NCBI GenBank assembly: GCA_018398765.1
Contig: JAHBMJ010000562.1
Coordinates: 1 to 45,405, forward strand
Source of the DNA: Chromera velia
Taxonomy: Eukaryota > Sar > Chromeraceae
Reading direction: 5' to 3'
DNA: 45,405 nucleotides
A program made the translations under genes and the position numbers. The notes beneath the pieces are model-generated. The model worked only from the letters and a program-made list of their open reading frames with translations, was not told the DNA's origin and made no database searches. Shown here piece by piece: positions 40,967 through 45,405 of the stretch; position 1 is the first letter of the stretch, and every line of letters starts with the position of its first letter.

Positions 40967-42960
40967 GGGTCAAAAAACAGATGTGTGCCAAGGGGGTTTC
41001 CGGTTCGGATCAGTCATGTCCATTATCTGAAGTGTTTATCGTAAGTTGGACTGTTCAGGCTGCTCTCGTGTACGAGAGACAAAGAGAGGGTGTCCACAAG
41101 TACATGTCTTGAGTAGAGAAATGATCGCAAGAGAGTACAGGAGAGAGGGGGGGGGAAGCTTCAAATAGCTTCTCCGGACCAGAGAGGTTCAAATGTTCTT
41201 GTCTTTCTTGTTCTGTTCTGTTCCGTCTGCTGTCGGGAGGGGAGACGGGGGTACCGCGTTTGTTCTTTTCTGTGTGCCTGCTCCTGTCTGCTCGCCTAGC
41301 TGCCTGCTTGCTTGCCTGTCCCCCACGCAAGGTCTTCCTTCAAGTCTTCGTTCGAGAGTGCTCATGCATGAGTACCTGTGCGCTCACAGGGGGAGAACCC
41401 AGAGAGAGAGAAAGGGAGAGAGTTCAGTAAATGACAGGAAGGGGGGTATACGTTTACCCCATGCACGCACTGGCTGAGGAACAGTGGATGCCTTTTTTGA
41501 GAGTGAGGGTCGGCCTGTCTGTCTGTCTGTCATCAGCGTCCTGCTGTTTCTTTCATTCATGCCCTCTCCTCTCAGAAGGAAGACTCGGAGACTTCCTCCG
41601 AGAATCATTGTAAGCGAATGAACTGCTGCCTGGCAGTGGTGGACGGGAGCTTGGGGGGGGCTGCAGGGATGAAGTGCTTGCTTATTAAGTGTGAAAAGCA
41701 AAGTGCGGGAAAGGAAGGAAGGAGGGAATGAAGGGGCATGCGTGTGTGCTCGGAAAAACGTCTTTGAAAGTTCATGAGTGAAAGATTGCAAGCGTTGCTT
41801 GTGTGTATGCATGGATGCATGGATCATGCATGGCCATGTTCCTATCGCTTTCTTTCGTCCTCCAATAGGTGCGTGTTTCTCTCTCTCATGTCTGAAAGAG
41901 TGAGTGATGTCAATTGACAGACAGAGAGGTTGTGTTGACAACGCGTCCTCTCTTGCTTTTTTCTTTTTTTTCTGTCTGCCTTTCTTTCTCTCTCCCCGCC
42001 CCTTTCTTCCGGGGTATCATGTGGCATCTCTGCTTGAAAAATGTACCTGACTTTTCCCCTTTTTCTCATTGTATGGACCTGACTGACTCGGGGTATGGGC
42101 AGGGAATCGGTGTCAGATACAACGAACAAGTGAGAGGGAGGTTCAATTCTCCACGGAGGCAGACGGATGGGCAACCTGATGGCATGTGAGCTTTCTTTCT
42201 TTCTTTCTTTCTTCCTTCCATCTCGCTGATGTTATTCCCCCTGAACAGATCCGTCATCTCCTCGTAATCTGTTCAGCAGCCACGCAGGGACGTTGGGGGT
42301 AAGCGTGAGGTTGACCGACGAACTGGCTGACTGACAGGCTCGGCGTTTGGCTTCAACGGCGATCTGTCGGTTTCTTGATCTTTGTCTCATCATTTTGCAT
42401 GTTTCTTGTCTGCCTGTCCCTCTCTGTCTGTCCTCCCTCTTGTTCTTTTTTTGTCCCAGTCCAGTGAGAGAGAACTTTAAAGAAAAAATAGGAGTGGGCT
42501 GATCGAGTTGGGTGCATTTATGTGGAACTCTCTCATTACCCTCTGAAGGTTGCAACTTGCAAGGGCAACACGCAGGCATGCTGGCTCGCTCGTTCGATCG
42601 ATCGATCGGGTTGTGTCTGTGTGGTGGTCCGATGCGTGCTCTGTTTGTTGCATGGCTCCACTGGGGTCCTTATCCTAATCGACGGGCTTGGCGTGATCTG
42701 TTCTCAAAAAGAAAAACGAAGCAAGGTAGTTAAGAAGGAAAGAATGGTGATGGAGTGGCCCTAGCTTTTGACTGTCAGTATGGAAGGGAATAAGTTCTTT
42801 TTTCTTTCGCGTGTATGCATGGATCAAATATGGTGACTGGTGCACGAATAAAACTGCTTCAAGATGGGCTGGGAAAAGTTTTACCCAACCAGTCCTCTTC
42901 CGGATTCGATATATACAGGGCATGCCAGCCTCTAGGCCAGCCTTTGCCAGATGTGTAGAC
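40967..42960. other. Downstream of gene 3; no gene supported
   Basis: Short frames only. It contains a TTTC microsatellite (42,190-42,216), an ATGCATGG cluster near 41,806-41,835 and many CTGTCTGT runs. Confidence 0.5.
42190..42216. repeat. (CTTT)n microsatellite
   Basis: About six CTTT units followed by CTTCC. Confidence 0.95.
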
Positions 42961-44740
42961 TTCACTGCTTCACCGCGTCTGCGCCTAGATGATACTAGAT
43001 GATAATCTGGATCTACAAGTACGAAGGCTTATGATTCAAACAGTAACAATGCATCTAATATAAAAAAAATAAAATGGTTTGAATCATAATTCAATTAATT
43101 TGATTACTAAAAACTCTAGAGCTAGGATGAAAATAGAATTATGTTGTACTAGTATGTGGTAAATTTAAGATTACATTAGTTAATCCATTAGTTTGTTAAT
43201 AAAACTTAATTTTTATAAGTTTTATACATTCTTGTTGAGTTGTGCAATGTAAGTATCTATGTCATAGCAAAAGGTAATAAGAGTGGCAAGGGCGATGGTA
43301 CATATTATAGTAACAAATCGTAATGTTCCAACCAATCCTAAGCATTCATTACCACTGGCAACCCTGGTGGCAACCGGTATTAATAAAGCTGTAATAAACT
43401 AAACAGAAAGTCACTCGCATAGCCCTGCGGTTGTATCACGCAGCATCGATCAAATAAGACTGGGAGATTTAGTTAGCTAGAAGATACTTAGAGAAAAACA
43501 ATTAAAAAAGAGATGAAGATTAGGATTAATGTTCCGGATTTCTCTTCGGTCCACTGTCATGTAAGAGTTGAGACACTGTTGACTTGCACCATCATATGAG
43601 ACTGGTCCTTTTCATACATTATGTGACACATATTTTGATGTTTTTTTAAACTTAAAAATATGTTTTATCCTGAATGGGCTCTAGAATGGGGCCTCAATGG
43701 GCTGTTTAGCGTCGCCATCCGATTCCGATTCGAGTTCTTCTGGCGCCGTGAGACAGTCCAGCACAGTTTTTGTAAACTCTAACATATTCTGCAATTAATA
43801 TATTTAGGACTTTAGTTGTGATGAGGTATGGTCCCACTTTCCCCCATTCATATAAGGTTGCATTAACCGGCATTGATTAACCACGAAATTAGTAAAACAT
43901 CACACTGATCCTTTATGCATGTTTTTATGTTTTTTCGAAAATACTTTTAAACTTCAACATATTCTGTAATCCGGGACTTTAGTAATTATGAGAGACGGCC
44001 TCAGTTGTAAAAGTTTGGATTAAGCAACGTCGATCAACCACAAAATTGACTAAACATGCATGTTTTTACGTTTTTTTGAAAATATGTTTAAACTTAAATA
44101 TATTCTGCAATTCGAGACTTTAGTTTTTAGTTATGATGCCATAATAATGATGGGGCACGGCCTCATAAGCCTGCATTAATCACGCATAATTAACCAGCAT
44201 CGATTAACCATATAATGGGTGCTTATCAATTAATCATGCATTCAGTTCAGTCTAGAACTTACATAATCGATCAACTATGAAATTTCAACCACAAAAAAAA
44301 TAACCGAACATCAGACTGGTCCTTAATACATGTTTTTGCGTTTTTTTAAATATATTTTTAAACTTGGGCATATTCTATAATTCGGGACTTCAGTCTTTAG
44401 TTATGATGGGGTAAAGCGGGGTAAAGAAGCTAGGTGCTTAGGTGTTATAGATGTTAAGTGGGCGATATATTACAAACTACAATTCAAAATGTTTTTCGAT
44501 CAATATATAGCCCGCCCACCTAACCTAGCTAGCCTAACTCTCTCCGGTCCTGTATTATACATGGATTGACCTTTTTTTTCACGCAAAGAAAAAAAAGAAA
44601 AAAGAAAAGGGAGTGAACATTAAGTGACTAAAGACTAGACAAAAGGCTTAGATGACAAAGACTATGCATATTAAAATTTTGATCTAAAAAAAAAAAAAGA
44701 TCGATGCCATGCATACGCGTGGGTATCAATTAGGCAATCC
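42961..44740. other. AT-rich island without genes
   Basis: Composition drops sharply in GC after 42,990 and recovers near 44,740. No frame of note. It contains the degenerate repeat family described separately and is probably transposon-derived or heterochromatin-like filler. Confidence 0.6.
43770..44415 (+). repeat. Degenerate repeat units in the AT-rich island
   Basis: A module of about 90 bp (CATGTTTTT.CGTTTTTT, TTTAAACTT, ATATTCTG.AATTCG, GGACTTTAGT, TTATGATG) recurs near 43,908, 44,058 and 44,325, with a partial copy near 43,785. Some copies are joined by a CATTGATTAACCAC module. Spacing is irregular (about 143-270 bp), so this is an eroded satellite or nested transposon ends. Confidence 0.75.
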
Positions 44741-45405
44741 AAATCATGAAGAGTCATCCAATACAAATTCGTATGCACAGGTGCTTTCCGGGGCCGCACA
44801 CAGTAGAATTCCATGAGCGTGTCGACCCCTCCGTCTATACATACATTCATCTCTCAGTTAAGCTTCCACACACCTGCTTTGACTGTAAAGCCGGAACGTT
44901 TATAGATCTTTGTATGAAACAGCTCAGCAGCAGAGACCCTGCCTGTGCGTAATACAGGGCGGGCGGTGCAGATCCTGTCGAGCGGACGCAACAGGTAAGG
45001 AAAACAAGTAACAGTATACGTCTGGCACACCCTTTCTGTGCTTTGTGTGAATGCATTGCTACATGACAACATGTCGTCTTCTGGAGAGTGGACATCTTGA
45101 AAATTGGATACTTGATTGAAGATTCCCTATATTTTGCAAAGATTACCCAACAGGTTTGAGATCAAAATACGGCTGTTTTGGTTACTCTGGTAGCAAAAGC
45201 ATGTGTAGAAAGAAGCAGAGGGGAGGAAAAATGCAATGCAGATTTCACTTTTTTGCTTTCTTCTCTATATGTGCAACCCCCTTCCTTGCAGAGCTCTCTT
45301 TTCTCTGACTGCCTGCCTGGTGACTACAAGCGGGTCCGCCATTGGAGTGCTTGTACTGAGACCACCATAATAGAAAAGAATAGAGACAAAGTCCACAGCC
45401 AAGAT
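44741..45405. other. Right end; possible exon fragments, unassigned
   Basis: A plus-strand frame at 44,746-44,952 contains TCFDCKAGTF, vaguely like Cys-rich extracellular repeats, and a donor-like CAACAG|GTAAGG lies at about 44,995, but a TAA intervenes. Near the edge, CTTGCAG (45,286-45,292) precedes a short open frame with CLPGDYKRVRHW. Either could be an exon of a gene continuing beyond the window; I cannot confirm one. Confidence 0.25.

Overview
This is nuclear DNA from a eukaryote. It has long multi-exon genes with GT-AG introns, dense dinucleotide microsatellites, decayed non-LTR and TIR transposons, and AT-rich islands between GC-richer gene blocks. No bacterial gene organisation is visible. 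A free-living alveolate of the chromerid type (for example Chromera velia) fits the protein style, intron style and many TGCATGCA sites, but that is inference and no species marker is present.

Layout. Positions 1-12,934 are mostly mobile-element debris: a foldback-type inverted repeat (678-2,368), a dispersed 185-bp repeat (1,071 and 5,566), a minus-strand LINE reverse-transcriptase pseudogene (5,921-7,871), an acidic open frame that may be retroelement-derived (8,255-9,352), and a minus-strand multi-pass membrane protein whose frame continues past one TAG into a proline-rich region holding an assembly gap (9,866-11,884). From 12,935 to 38,196 the window carries two copies of a block of about 9-10 kb. 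Each block has a dispersed repeat headed by a (GATT)n tract, a conserved short element, and an 11-exon minus-strand gene. I assembled these two genes by splice phase: 1,004 codons (16,722-23,104) and 999 codons (32,689-38,097). Both predict a type I surface protein with signal peptide, C-type-lectin-like domain, long Cys-containing ectodomain, one EGF-like module, acidic stalk, one transmembrane helix, a Cys4 cluster and a Ser/acid-rich tail.

The 5.7 kb between the copies holds a duplicated exon-like segment, and a 1,483-bp TIR element with a 4-bp target duplication that splits an otherwise open minus-strand frame. Head-to-head with the second lectin gene is a third gene (38,964-40,955, plus strand). 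It keeps the signal peptide and both edges of the lectin domain, lacks the domain's middle, and runs into Pro/Ala/Glu repeats (75-bp and 120-bp units).

The rest (40,967-45,405) has no gene I can support, and includes an AT-rich island with a degenerate repeat. The most interesting content is the lectin/EGF receptor-like family: conservation between the two paralogues is mosaic (some exons and half of one intron nearly identical, other exons very different), and a truncated secreted-like relative sits beside them.
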